From Erythrobacter sp. (GTDB lineage: Bacteria > Pseudomonadota > Alphaproteobacteria > Sphingomonadales > Sphingomonadaceae): a stretch of 64,000 nt of DNA. Shown here piece by piece: positions 44,973 through 53,577 of the stretch (positions within the stretch are counted from its first letter, which is position 1; each line of letters starts with the position of its first letter). The DNA lies in the NCBI RefSeq assembly GCF_030066995.1, contig NZ_JASJAP010000002.1:124001-188000 (forward strand). The letters run 5' to 3'. The notes beneath the pieces are model-generated. The model was not told where the DNA came from. It saw only the letters and a program-made list of their open reading frames with translations, and did no database searches. The translations under genes were made by a program, and so were the position numbers.

Positions 44973-45367
44973 GCCGCAAAGGCGCTTCCCCTAGGGCGCA
45001 TAGGCGCATTCCCTAGGGCGCAAAGGCGCCGGGGCGCTGCTTCCTTGCGCGCAGATGAACCACTTTGTCAGGTCGATACAGCTTGCGACAATTTTCCCGA
45101 TCGCTGGCATAATCCTGCGACACAGGCCCACTAAAAGGTCTACGTGAGTTGCGGCGTGCGCGCGAAGGAGCGCTCCCCCTCAAAACGCTCCCGGTCTGGC
45201 GATGCAAGCCCGGCGCTCGGAACCTTACCCCGGCCTCGTTCCCCCTGTCGAGGCATACCGAGTGGCCGCTTCATATGGTCCAGACTGGCGCGTTCGTCGC
45301 AGCTTCCAGAACCATCGCAGCCCGGCGCTAACCGCGCTCGCGCTGCCTTGAACCGGAGAACACAGTC
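44973..45367. other. 395-nt gap with 22-nt tandem repeats and a possible leader
   Basis: No convincing gene is seen. Immediately after the cupin stop are two and a half copies of a 22-nt tandem repeat (44975-44996, 44997-45018, partial to 45030; unit CGCAAAGGCGCTTCCCCTAG plus GG). The rest could be a long leader of the EF-hand gene. Several short hairpins are possible, such as GGAGCG with CGCTCC near 45166-45192. A structured RNA cannot be excluded. Confidence 0.45.
45083..45113 (+). promoter_or_regulatory. candidate promoter for the EF-hand transcript
   Basis: TTGCGA (45083-45088) and CATAAT (45108-45113) are 19 nt apart; with GCGACA as the -35 the spacing is 17. Transcription from here would give a leader of about 250 nt. 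This is pattern evidence only. Confidence 0.3.
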
Positions 45368-46018
45368 ATGCGCAAAGTCAGCCTTCTGATCGCCGGTGGC
45401 CTTACGCTCTGCGGCGCCGGGCTTGCCGCTGCGGCTCTCAACACCGACAACCCCAAGCCCGCGCGCGGGCTCGCCATGGTGGGCGCAGACCTTGACGGCG
45501 ATGGCGACATCACCCTCGAGGAAGCCAAGACGCACGCGGCAAAACGTTTCGCCCGCCTCGATGTCGATGGCGATGGCGTTCTCGACAAAGCCGACCGTAC
45601 GGCGGTGGCCAAAGAACGCTTTGCCGCCGCCGACACCAACGGCGATGGCGAGATCAGCCTTGACGAGATGACCGCCGCGCGCCGGGAGCGCGAAGCCGAA
45701 CTGGCCGACCGTCTGGAACAGCGTCAGGCAACGATGTTCGCGCGGCTCGACACCGATGGCAGCGGCGGTATCTCGCGCGAGGAAATGGAAGCAGCCGGCG
45801 AGCGGCGCGGTCGCGGCGAGCGCGCAAGGCGCCTGCTGGCGCGCGCGGACGCCGACGGCGACGGCGCGGTCAGCCGCGAAGAATTCCAGGCCATCGCTCA
45901 GGCGCGCTTCGCGCGGATCGACACCGATGGGTCAGGCACAGTCACCGCAGCCGAACGCGAGGCCGCCCAGCACTCCCGTCGCGGTCGCCGCGATGGCTCA
46001 AGACAAGGTGGCGCCTGA
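45368..46018 (+). CDS. exported protein with six EF-hand loops
   Basis: The 216-residue product has a signal peptide (about 1-23). Six canonical 12-residue calcium loops follow: DLDGDGDITLEE (41-52), DVDGDGVLDKAD (65-76), DTNGDGEISLDE (89-100), DTDGSGGISREE (128-139), DADGDGAVSREE (151-162) and DTDGSGTVTAAE (175-186). Only the second lacks the final Glu, having Asp instead. Such CREC/calmodulin-like proteins bind calcium in the periplasm. A two-component system follows on the same strand after about 235 nt, which raises the possibility of calcium signalling. GGAG lies upstream of the ATG; a terminator-like hairpin follows. Confidence 0.85.
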   Translation: MRKVSLLIAGGLTLCGAGLAAAALNTDNPKPARGLAMVGADLDGDGDITLEEAKTHAAKRFARLDVDGDGVLDKADRTAVAKERFAAADTNGDGEISLDEMTAARREREAELADRLEQRQATMFARLDTDGSGGISREEMEAAGERRGRGERARRLLARADADGDGAVSREEFQAIAQARFARIDTDGSGTVTAAEREAAQHSRRGRRDGSRQGGA

Positions 46019-46041
46019 CAGGACATTACAAACCCATAAGC

Positions 46042-46066
46042 AGACTTCGCTTCGGGGGGTCTTTTC
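46042..46066 (+). terminator. intrinsic terminator after the EF-hand gene
   Basis: AGACTTC (46042-46048) pairs with GGGGTCT (46056-46062), with two G-U wobbles, and TTTT overlaps and follows. The stem is short but the U-tract is present. It would separate the EF-hand gene from the two-component genes. Confidence 0.5.
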
Positions 46067-46130
46067 ATAGCGCTGGGCGACACGCCCCTGAACACCTGGC
46101 GCAAACCCCTGTGAGATCCCCCCGACTTCC

Positions 46131-46172
46131 GACCCGGTGCGCTCCTCTTGCAAAGGAGGGGCGCATCGGGTC
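46131..46172 (+). promoter_or_regulatory. 17-bp hairpin upstream of the two-component genes
   Basis: Positions 46131-46148 pair with 46155-46172 almost continuously (GACCCG/CGGGTC, TGCGC/GCGCA, CCTC/GAGG region with G-U wobbles) around a 6-nt loop. There is no T-tract. It could protect or control the leader of the response-regulator message. Confidence 0.45.
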
Positions 46173-46251
46173 GGCTTGCGATTTGAGCCCACCTGCCCCA
46201 ACAGTTGAACAAGGCACCGATCCAATGCACGAATTAGTTGGTGAGCGCGAG

Positions 46252-47055
46252 ATGACGATGCAAAACGGTCCCGAGACCGACCGGACAAACATCCTGCTGG
46301 TTGACGATGAGGCAACCTTGCGCGAACCCCTGGCGGAATACCTCACCGGACAAGGCTTTGCGGTCACAGAGGCCGACAGCGCTGCGCGCGCGCGCAGCCT
46401 CCTGGCCGAGGCCGACGCCGACCCCTCGGGCCAGAAGCAGCCCGACATTGCCCTGCTCGACATCATGATGCCGGGCGAAGATGGCCTCTCATTCTGCCGC
46501 CATCTGGTCGAAACGCGATCTATGCCTGTCATCTTCCTTACCGCCAAAACCGAAGCGATGGACCGAATCCTCGGACTGGAACTTGGCGCGGACGATTATA
46601 TCCTCAAACCGTTCGAGCCGCGTGAGCTGGTCGCGCGGGTTCGCACCGTCCTGCGGCGGGTGGCGCGAGGAAACGCGCCGGAAACTCAAGACGAAGACTG
46701 GCACTATTTGTTCGAGGACTGGGCGCTCGACCCGCTCAAGCGCAAGCTTACCGATCCGGAGGGGATCACAGTGCCGATCTCGACGGCGGAATTTCGTCTG
46801 CTGCGCGCCTTCCTCGACAATCCGCGCAAAGTCATGGATCGCGATCTCCTGCTCGACATGGTCCAGGGGCGCACCGCTCACCTGTTCGACCGCGCGGTTG
46901 ACAATCAGGTGAGCCGATTGCGCCGCAAGATCGAAGCCGACACGCGCAACCCGCATTATATCCAGACCGTGCGCGGCGGCGGCTACCGGTTTGCCGCTCA
47001 GGTTCGCCGGGTCGCGCCGGTCGTCTCACCGCAAAGCCAATCGGCGGACGGATGA
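46252..47055 (+). CDS. OmpR-family response regulator
   Basis: The 267-residue protein has a receiver domain with ILLVDDEATLREP, the phospho-acceptor Asp in ALLDIMMPGEDG (near 70), FLTAKTEAMDRI and the Lys in YILKPFEPREL. A winged-helix DNA-binding domain follows (ISTAEFRLLRAFL, then DRDLLLDMVQGR and RAVDNQVSRLRRKIE). It should bind DNA when phosphorylated by the kinase encoded next, to which it is coupled by an ATGA overlap. The start is uncertain: ATGs at 46225, 46252 and 46258 are in frame, and none has a strong ribosome site. Confidence 0.9.
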   Translation: MTMQNGPETDRTNILLVDDEATLREPLAEYLTGQGFAVTEADSAARARSLLAEADADPSGQKQPDIALLDIMMPGEDGLSFCRHLVETRSMPVIFLTAKTEAMDRILGLELGADDYILKPFEPRELVARVRTVLRRVARGNAPETQDEDWHYLFEDWALDPLKRKLTDPEGITVPISTAEFRLLRAFLDNPRKVMDRDLLLDMVQGRTAHLFDRAVDNQVSRLRRKIEADTRNPHYIQTVRGGGYRFAAQVRRVAPVVSPQSQSADG

Positions 47056-48608
47056 AGCGTTTCCTGCCGAACAGCCTGCTTGGTCAGGTAACCCTGGTTC
47101 TTGCTCTTGCGCTGTTGGTGGCGCAGGCGGTTTCGGCGGTCGCGCTCTATCGCGCCGCGCAGCAGCGCCGCGACGCCGCTGCGGTCAACTCGATCGCGCT
47201 GCGCCTTATTGCAGAGACGGCGGGAAGTTACAGCGCCCGGCCCGACCGGTCCGCCGGCCCCGCGTCCCGAGGCCGCCAACCCATGCGACGCGACGCACCG
47301 CGCAGCCTTGAACAATTGGCGACCGGCGGCATGCCGTTCCCGCCCGGTGGGACCGATCCCCCTCCGCTCTCCGAAGTCCGGCGGGGCGGGGGGTTGCCCT
47401 TTACGCGCCTGATGCGCCTCAGCTTGCAGCGCAGTCCCGACGCGCCCGTCGAAACAGGGGCGCCGCGCATTACGCGCTTCGAAACCGCGCTTCGTGACCT
47501 GTTGGACGAGCAGGACGTGCCAACCGACGCGATCCGCATCGTGCGGCGGTTCGCAGGCGATGACCCCTACGTCTCGAGAATCATCGCCGAGGTCGACCTG
47601 CCGCCGTTCCGCAACTGGGACAAACGGGCTCTATTGGTCGCCGCCATCAAGCCGACGGATGCGCCCGGCTGGCTGACAGTGCGAATGCCGGAACCCAAGA
47701 GCGAAACCGAAGGTTTGCCGCTGATCCTGCTGCAGACACTGGTGATCTTCATCGTGCTGATGGTGCCGCTCTACCTCGTGCTGCGCCGTTTGACCCAGCC
47801 TCTGGCGCAGTTGACCGAACGCTTGGACGACTTTTCCAAGACGCCCGAACAAACCGTCGAGCTGGAGGAGACCGGCCCGGTCGACACGCGCAGGCTGATC
47901 GCGGCGCACAACAAGATGGAAGCGCGCGTTGCCGCGCTGCTGGATGAAAAGGATGTGATGCTCGGCGCGATCGGGCACGATCTCAAGACCCCGCTCGCCG
48001 CGCTGCGGGTCCGCGTCGAGAGCGTGCCCGACGAAGCGCAACGCGCGCGCATGGCGGACAGCATCGAGGACATAACCCGGACGCTCGACGACATCCTCTC
48101 GCTTGCCCGCGTTGGCCGAGCAGGCGAAGGCGCCGACGCGCCGGAAGCGGTCGATATCCGCGCGCTGGCCGACAGCGTGGTCGAAGAGTTCGAGGATCTG
48201 GGCGAACCGGTCACGCTGGACGTGCCAATCGGGCCCACGCCGCGCGTGGTGGCGGCGGTTCAGGTGACGTGGCTCAAGCGCGCGCTGCGCAACCTTGTCA
48301 GCAACGCGGTGCGTTATGGCGGATCGGCGCGAGTGCGTGTCGGGCAGGACATCGGCAAAGGCGGGCCGATGGTCACGCTCAGCGTGGAGGACAAGGGTCC
48401 GGGCATCGCGGAAGGCCGGATCGCGGACATGCTGGAGCCCTTCACCCGCGGCGAGACCTCGCGCAACCGGTCGACCGGGGGCGCCGGGCTGGGCCTGACC
48501 CTCGCGCGCGCGATTGCCGAAGCGCATGACGGGACGCTGGTTCTGCGCAATCGCCGCGTGGGGGGGAGCGTCGCGGGGCTCGTCGCAGAGCTTCGTATCC
48601 CGGTTTGA
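47052..48608 (+). CDS. membrane sensor histidine kinase (EnvZ-like)
   Basis: The 518-residue kinase has an N-terminal membrane helix (about 8-32) and a periplasmic domain of about 185 residues that is Arg/Pro-rich in its first half. A second helix (LILLQTLVIFIVLMVPLYL), a HAMP domain, the HisKA domain with IGHDLKTPLAALR (phospho-His near 309) and the ATPase domain follow (NLVSNAVRYGG, DKGPGI, GGAGLGLTLARAIAE). It is translationally coupled to the response regulator. The periplasmic domain could read a signal from the upstream EF-hand protein, but it has no EF-hand loop of its own. Confidence 0.9.
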   Translation: MKRFLPNSLLGQVTLVLALALLVAQAVSAVALYRAAQQRRDAAAVNSIALRLIAETAGSYSARPDRSAGPASRGRQPMRRDAPRSLEQLATGGMPFPPGGTDPPPLSEVRRGGGLPFTRLMRLSLQRSPDAPVETGAPRITRFETALRDLLDEQDVPTDAIRIVRRFAGDDPYVSRIIAEVDLPPFRNWDKRALLVAAIKPTDAPGWLTVRMPEPKSETEGLPLILLQTLVIFIVLMVPLYLVLRRLTQPLAQLTERLDDFSKTPEQTVELEETGPVDTRRLIAAHNKMEARVAALLDEKDVMLGAIGHDLKTPLAALRVRVESVPDEAQRARMADSIEDITRTLDDILSLARVGRAGEGADAPEAVDIRALADSVVEEFEDLGEPVTLDVPIGPTPRVVAAVQVTWLKRALRNLVSNAVRYGGSARVRVGQDIGKGGPMVTLSVEDKGPGIAEGRIADMLEPFTRGETSRNRSTGGAGLGLTLARAIAEAHDGTLVLRNRRVGGSVAGLVAELRIPV

Positions 48609-48631
48609 GTGGCTTCACTGCGTTGGCGCAG

Positions 48632-48697
48632 TGTCTGCGCGATGTCTGGGCGATGCCTGGGCGGTGCCAGAGCGCTGCGCGGGCGGTGCCAAGCCGG
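48632..48697. repeat. six units of an 11-nt phased repeat between convergent genes
   Basis: Units TGTCTGCGCGA, TGTCTGGGCGA, TGCCTGGGCGG, TGCCAGAGCGC, TGCGCGGGCGG and TGCCAAGCCGG follow one another exactly every 11 nt. They lie in the gap between the kinase stop and the convergent HerA-like gene stop. Confidence 0.65.
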
Positions 48698-48705
48698 TTC
48701 CAGGC

Positions 48706-50280
48706 CTAGCGCATCAACCCGCCGATCAGGTTGCGCACGAACCGTCCGGCCACCGGACCCGCGAGGTCGGTGGCGATGGAGCCCGCCGCCGACGTGATGC
48801 CCGAGGCGACCGGGTTCGCGCGGCTTTTCTTGCCCAGCACCTTGGCCGCCGCAACACCCGCAAGGCCGCCCGCGGCGACCTTCGTTCCGCGGCTTATCGC
48901 CTTTTCCCAGATGGACTTCGACTTGCGCGCGCGCTTGCGCACCTCCTCCTCGCCCATTTCCGCAACTTCTTCAGCGGTCTCGACCGCGTCCTGCGCTTTG
49001 GCGAGCAGCACTTCCTCCGCGCTTTCGCGGTCCACCGCCTCGTCGTATTTGCCTTCGAACGGACTGATCGACTGGATGATCGCGCGCTCTTTTCTGGTGA
49101 CCGGGCCCAGGCGCGAGCGGGGGGGCTTGATCAGCGTGCGCTGAACCACGGTGGGCGCGCCGTCCTCGTCGAGCGTGGAGACCAGCGCTTCGCCCACCTT
49201 GAGCTCGGTGATGACCTCCTCGGTGTCGAGCTCCTCGTTGATCCGAAAGGTCTCCGCTGCCGCCTTGATCGCGCGCTGGTCGCGCTTGGTGAACGCGCGC
49301 AGCGCGTGTTGCACCCGGTTGCCAAGCTGGCCGGCGACCTCCTCGGGGATGTCGATCGGGTTCTGCGTGACGAAAAACACGCCCACGCCTTTCGAGCGGA
49401 TCAGGCGCACCACCTGTTCGATCTTGTCCTGCAACGCCTCGGGCGCGTCGTCGAACAGCAAATGCGCCTCGTCGAAGAAGAAGACCAGCGTCGGCTTTTC
49501 CGGATCGCCCACTTCGGGCAGGCTCTCGAACAGCTCGGCGAGCAGCCAAAGCAGGAAGGTGGCGTAGAGCTTGGGGCTGCGCATCAGCTTGTCGGCGGCC
49601 AGCACATTCACGTAGCCCCGGCCCTGCTCGTCGGTGGCGAGGAAATCGTCGATCTCCAGCGCGGGTTCGCCGAAGAAGTGGTTCGCCCCTTGCGCCTCGA
49701 AGCTCAGGAGTTGACGCTGGATAGCGCCCACCGATTGCCGCGAGACATTGCCGTATTTGCCCGAGAGCTCCTTCGCGTTCTCGTTCGCCCATTGCAGGAT
49801 CGATTGCAGGTCGCCGAAATCGAGCAGCAGCAGGCCGTTTTCATCGGCGTAGCGAAAAACGATCTGAAGCACGCCTTCCTGCGTGTCGTTGAGATCGAGG
49901 AGCCGCGCCAGGAGCAGCGGCCCCATTTCGGTAATCGTCGTGCGGATCGGATGGCCCTGTTCGCCGTAGAGATCCCAGAAGATCGCCGGATTGTCCGAAT
50001 AGGCGTAGTCCTCCATGCCCAGCTCAGCGGCACGCCCTTCAAGCTTGTCGGCGTGCTTGAACGTGGGCGATCCGGGCATGGCGACGCCGGACAGGTCGCC
50101 CTTCACGTCGGCGACGAAAACCGGGACACCGTTGGCGGAAAAACTCTCCGCAAGGCCCTGCAGCGTCACCGTCTTGCCGGTTCCCGTCGCGCCGGCGATG
50201 AGACCGTGGCGGTTGGCGCGACTGAGCGCCAGACGCTGGTTCTCGCCATTGCCGCCCAGACCAAGAAAGATGTCGCTCAT
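48706..50280 (-). CDS. HerA-like ATPase (DUF853)
   Basis: The 524-residue protein has an N-terminal ATPase with Walker [10 protein letters not shown] (about 30-38) and the conserved [14 protein letters not shown]. Walker B is [12 protein letters not shown], and [15 protein letters not shown] follows, the pattern of the DUF853/HerA-type ATPases. A helical middle and an Ala/Gly-rich C-terminal part ([18 protein letters not shown]) follow. Relatives are hexameric helicase/translocase-like ATPases of unclear role. GAGGGG lies upstream of the ATG at 50278-50280; the frame is open to 50343 without support. No nuclease partner (NurA) is adjacent. Confidence 0.83.
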   Translation of the reverse strand: MSDIFLGLGGNGENQRLALSRANRHGLIAGATGTGKTVTLQGLAESFSANGVPVFVADVKGDLSGVAMPGSPTFKHADKLEGRAAELGMEDYAYSDNPAIFWDLYGEQGHPIRTTITEMGPLLLARLLDLNDTQEGVLQIVFRYADENGLLLLDFGDLQSILQWANENAKELSGKYGNVSRQSVGAIQRQLLSFEAQGANHFFGEPALEIDDFLATDEQGRGYVNVLAADKLMRSPKLYATFLLWLLAELFESLPEVGDPEKPTLVFFFDEAHLLFDDAPEALQDKIEQVVRLIRSKGVGVFFVTQNPIDIPEEVAGQLGNRVQHALRAFTKRDQRAIKAAAETFRINEELDTEEVITELKVGEALVSTLDEDGAPTVVQRTLIKPPRSRLGPVTRKERAIIQSISPFEGKYDEAVDRESAEEVLLAKAQDAVETAEEVAEMGEEEVRKRARKSKSIWEKAISRGTKVAAGGLAGVAAAKVLGKKSRANPVASGITSAAGSIATDLAGPVAGRFVRNLIGGLMR

Positions 50281-50381
50281 ATTCGTCTGCCCCTCGCGTT
50301 TGATGGATTGCGCCGATGTGCAAGCGCGCGCGAGGCGGGTCAACTCTCGACTTGAATGCAGGAACAGCTAGAGGGGGAGCT

Positions 50382-52226
50382 ATGGGCCAGCCCGCATCGT
50401 CAAAGCCTTCCGCATCCCGAGGCCCCTTCGTCCTGCTCGACGACGCGCGCGAGAGCGGCGCGGCGCACGCGCGCGTCTACAGCGCGCCAACCCGGGTCTT
50501 TGCGGCCTACCGTGCGAGCGATGTGGAGCGGGCGCTGATCGAAGCCGACGCGGCGCGGCGCGAAGGGCGCGGCGAGATTGCCGGATATATCGCCTACGAG
50601 GCCGGGCTGGCGCTGGAGCCAAGACTTGCCCGTCTTGCAGAGGCACGCACCGGCGCGGCGGGGCCGCTCGTCTGGCTGGGGCTGTTCGAACGCGAGCCGG
50701 AACAGATCGCGCCGGACCAGGTGCCCGCGTGGCTTTCGCAGCACGGCGAGGCTGAGGGCTCCGCTCGCCTCGGCCCGCTCGAACCGCAGCTTTCGCCAGG
50801 AGGCTACGCGGCGGCGTTCGAAACCTTGCGCGAAGCGATCCACGCGGGCGACATCTATCAGGCCAATCTCACCTACCCGCTCACCGGTTCTTATCGCGGC
50901 GATCCCATCGCGCTCTACGCGCAGCTCAGACACAGCGCAAAAGCGGGCTATGGCGGGCTGATCTACGATGGCTCGCACTGGCTGTTGAGCTTCTCGCCCG
51001 AGCTGTTCGTGGCGCTTGACGGTGACAGCGCGAAGGTCAAGCCGATGAAGGGAACGCGCCCGCGCGGCGGCGATGCGGCACGCGACGCAGCGCTCAGGCA
51101 GGAACTGGCAAGCTCGGTCAAGGATCGCGCGGAAAACCTCATGATCGTCGATCTGATGCGCAACGATCTTTCCCGCGTGGCGGTACCGGGCAGCGTCGCG
51201 GTCGATACGCCGTTCGCAGTCGAAACCTATCCCACCGTGCACCAGATGGTCTCCAGCGTGCGCGCTGAGCTGGCGCCCGGCAAGGGCGCGATGGATCTGG
51301 TGCGCGCGCTCTTTCCGTGCGGTTCGATCACCGGGACGCCCAAGATCCGGGCGATGGAGCTGATCGACGAGGTCGAGCGCGGCGCGCGCGGCCCCTATTG
51401 CGGGGCGATGGGACGTATCGATGCCGATGGCAGCGCCGCATTCAACGTCGCGATCCGAACGCTGCGCCTGACGCCGATCGAGAACGCACAAGGCACCGCC
51501 GTGCTGGGGGTGGGCTCGGCGATCGTCGCGGACAGCGCAGTCGACGCGGAGCGACGCGAATGCGAGGTCAAGGCAGGCTTTGCGCGCGCCTCCTCCCCCG
51601 ATCTTACCGCGCCCGGTTTCGACCTGATCGAAACGATGGAGTTCAACCCCGAAATCGGTATTGCCCTCCTTGAACTGCACCTGGCGCGCATGAAGAAGAG
51701 CGCCGCCGCGCTCGGCTTCGAATTCGATCGCCACGCCGCGCGCAATCAGATCCAGGCGCTGTGTTTCGAGCTCGAAGCGCCCGCCAAGCTGCGCCTGCTG
51801 ACCGCGCGCAGCGGCGCCACCGCGCTGGAGACCGCACCCCTGCCCGAGCCCTTCACGGAGGCGGTGTGCGTGGCGGCGCTGCCGCATCCGCTCGATCCAT
51901 CGGACTGGCGGCTGGCGCACAAGACATCGGACCGGGGCTTTTACGAGGACGCTCTCGTTGCCGCGCGCAGTCTGGGCGCGAAGGAAGCGGTGCTGGTGCG
52001 CGAGGATGGGCTTGTTACCGAAGGCTGCTGGACCAATGTGTTCGTTGAGCGCGACGGGGTTCTCCTCACCCCTCCGACCTCGCTGGGCCTGCTGCCCGGC
52101 GTGCTGCGCGCCTTCCTGATCGAGAAGGAGAGCGCGCGCGAGGCCGAACTGACGCTCGACGATCTTGCCGATGGCTTGCTGCTGGGCAACGCGGTGCGCG
52201 GGCTGTTCTCGGCGAAGTTGGTGTGA
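50382..52226 (+). CDS. aminodeoxychorismate synthase component I fused to aminodeoxychorismate lyase (PabBC)
   Basis: The 614-residue protein fuses two enzymes of p-aminobenzoate synthesis. The first about 390 residues form a chorismate-binding domain (GDIYQANLTYPL, KPMKGTRPRGG, LFPCGSITGTPKIRAMELID). Residues from about 415 form a PLP aminotransferase class IV domain (MEFNPEIGIALLELHLARM, HKTSDRGFYEDAL with the PLP Lys, then GLVTEGCWTNVFVERDG). Together they make 4-aminobenzoate for folate, with an amidotransferase PabA encoded elsewhere. GAGGGGGAG lies just upstream of the ATG. It is divergent from the HerA-like gene. Confidence 0.88.
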   Translation: MGQPASSKPSASRGPFVLLDDARESGAAHARVYSAPTRVFAAYRASDVERALIEADAARREGRGEIAGYIAYEAGLALEPRLARLAEARTGAAGPLVWLGLFEREPEQIAPDQVPAWLSQHGEAEGSARLGPLEPQLSPGGYAAAFETLREAIHAGDIYQANLTYPLTGSYRGDPIALYAQLRHSAKAGYGGLIYDGSHWLLSFSPELFVALDGDSAKVKPMKGTRPRGGDAARDAALRQELASSVKDRAENLMIVDLMRNDLSRVAVPGSVAVDTPFAVETYPTVHQMVSSVRAELAPGKGAMDLVRALFPCGSITGTPKIRAMELIDEVERGARGPYCGAMGRIDADGSAAFNVAIRTLRLTPIENAQGTAVLGVGSAIVADSAVDAERRECEVKAGFARASSPDLTAPGFDLIETMEFNPEIGIALLELHLARMKKSAAALGFEFDRHAARNQIQALCFELEAPAKLRLLTARSGATALETAPLPEPFTEAVCVAALPHPLDPSDWRLAHKTSDRGFYEDALVAARSLGAKEAVLVREDGLVTEGCWTNVFVERDGVLLTPPTSLGLLPGVLRAFLIEKESAREAELTLDDLADGLLLGNAVRGLFSAKLV

Positions 52227-52449
52227 GGGCTCGCAAGCGGCGAGGCGCGCTTTCCTACGCGGCGCGCCTGTGGAATGAGAGGGACATGAGCGAGACACGG
52301 CCTGCCTGCACCGATGCGACACGGCGCGTTGCGGGCGCGGTGCAGGCGGTCGCTTTTTCACTTCAGGACAGTGTTCCATGTGTTCCAAGCGTTCTCCACG
52401 TGCGACGAAGCGTTGAAAGCGAGGCTCTTCCGGCGCGAGTGGGGCCCCT

Positions 52450-53166
52450 GTGAGCGTGGACATCCCGATCCTGTTCGAAGACGGCGAAGCGCTGGTGATC
52501 GACAAGCCTGCCGGCCTTCCGATCGACCGTCCGCGCAAAGGCGGCGAATGCCTTGAGGACCATCTGGACGCGCTCAAGCTGGGCTTTCAGCGTTTGCCGG
52601 TTCCCGTGCACAGGCTCGACACCGACACGAGCGGCTGTCTGCTGCTCGCGCGCAATCCCAAGGCCCTGAAACGCTTCAACAAGGCGTTTGAAGAGCGGCG
52701 CGTGACCAAGACCTATCTCGCGGTGCTCGCAGGCCATCCGCCGGGGACAAGCGGCACCATCCGTCTCAAGCTTGCCAAGATCAGCTCGGAGGCGAAGGGG
52801 TGGCGGATGATCGCGGCGAGGAAGGGAAAGGAAGCGGTTTCGCACTGGGAGCTGGTGCAAAAGCTGGGCGCGCACTCGGTGATCCGCTTCACTCCCGAAA
52901 CGGGGCGCACCCACCAGCTGCGCATTCACGCGCACAAAGGCCTTGGCGCGCCGCTTCTGGGCGATCCGATCTACGGCTCGGAAGACCAGCGCGGGAAAGG
53001 CGCCGCGCGTACCCTGCTGCACGCCTCGGGTCTGGTTATGCCGCGCGATGGCAAGCCCGATATCGAAGCGCGCGCGCCGCTGCCGCCCGACTTTGTCGCG
53101 CTTGGTGTGGTTGAGGCTGAGGCTGAGAATGGGGCAGAGGCTGGGGCTGGGGCTGAGAATGGATAG
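52450..53166 (+). CDS. RluA-family rRNA/tRNA pseudouridine synthase
   Basis: The 238-residue protein has the catalytic motif HRLDTDTSGCLLLAR near residue 54, with Asp 57 as the expected nucleophile. The family segments RVTKTYLAVLAG and ETGRTHQLRIHA follow. It isomerises uridine in RNA; the target cannot be assigned. A GTG start is used with no strong ribosome site. The C-terminal AEAENGAEAGAGAENG comes from a simple repeat, and the second copy of GGCTGAGAATGG in it supplies the start codon of the next gene in another frame. Confidence 0.85.
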   Translation: MSVDIPILFEDGEALVIDKPAGLPIDRPRKGGECLEDHLDALKLGFQRLPVPVHRLDTDTSGCLLLARNPKALKRFNKAFEERRVTKTYLAVLAGHPPGTSGTIRLKLAKISSEAKGWRMIAARKGKEAVSHWELVQKLGAHSVIRFTPETGRTHQLRIHAHKGLGAPLLGDPIYGSEDQRGKGAARTLLHASGLVMPRDGKPDIEARAPLPPDFVALGVVEAEAENGAEAGAGAENG

Positions 53167-53575
53167 GGCGCTGCTCGATCGCGCCCACGCCCTCGCGGCG
53201 GAGAGCTTCCTTGCAGGCTCCGGCCCGGGCGGACAGAACGCCAACAAGGTCGCAACCGAAGTCCAGCTGCGCGTCAATGTCTACCAGCTGCGCCTGCCCC
53301 CGCCCGTCTTTGCGCGGCTGCGCGAGATTGCCGGCTCGAAGCTCACCGCCTCGGGCGATCTGCTGATCACCGCGCGCCAGCACCGCACGCAGGACGCCAA
53401 CCGCCAGGCCGCGCGCGAAAAGCTGGAAGAGATGCTCGATGCCGCCCACCGCGCGCCCAAGCGCCGGGCCAAGACGCGCGTGAACCGGGTGGGCAAGGTC
53501 CAGCGCCTCAAAGCCAAGAAAGCGCGCGGGCAAGTGAAGGCCAATCGCGGCAAGCCGGGCAGGGCGGATTGGTGA
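53159..53575 (+). CDS. arfB: ribosome-rescue peptidyl-tRNA hydrolase
   Basis: The 138-residue protein has the release-factor GGQ motif as SGPGGQNANK (about 21-30). It ends with a strongly basic tail (APKRRAKTRVNRVGKVQRLK, then KKARGQVKANRGK), the architecture of ArfB/YaeJ, which frees stalled ribosomes. The length of about 140 residues fits, and there is no codon-recognition domain. It starts inside the end of the pseudouridine synthase gene with an 8-nt overlap, so the two are coupled. Confidence 0.88.
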   Translation: MDRALLDRAHALAAESFLAGSGPGGQNANKVATEVQLRVNVYQLRLPPPVFARLREIAGSKLTASGDLLITARQHRTQDANRQAAREKLEEMLDAAHRAPKRRAKTRVNRVGKVQRLKAKKARGQVKANRGKPGRADW

Positions 53576-53577
53576 GA

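Noticed and set aside
45144..45389. 81-codon frame before the EF-hand gene
   Set aside because: It overlaps the EF-hand start, is Arg/Ser-rich and has no ribosome site. The region is more likely a leader or RNA.
52286..52453. possible 55-residue protein before the pseudouridine synthase
   Set aside because: There is an ATG after GAGAGGGAC, but the product is low in complexity and overlaps the next start in another frame. It was not strong enough to call as a gene.
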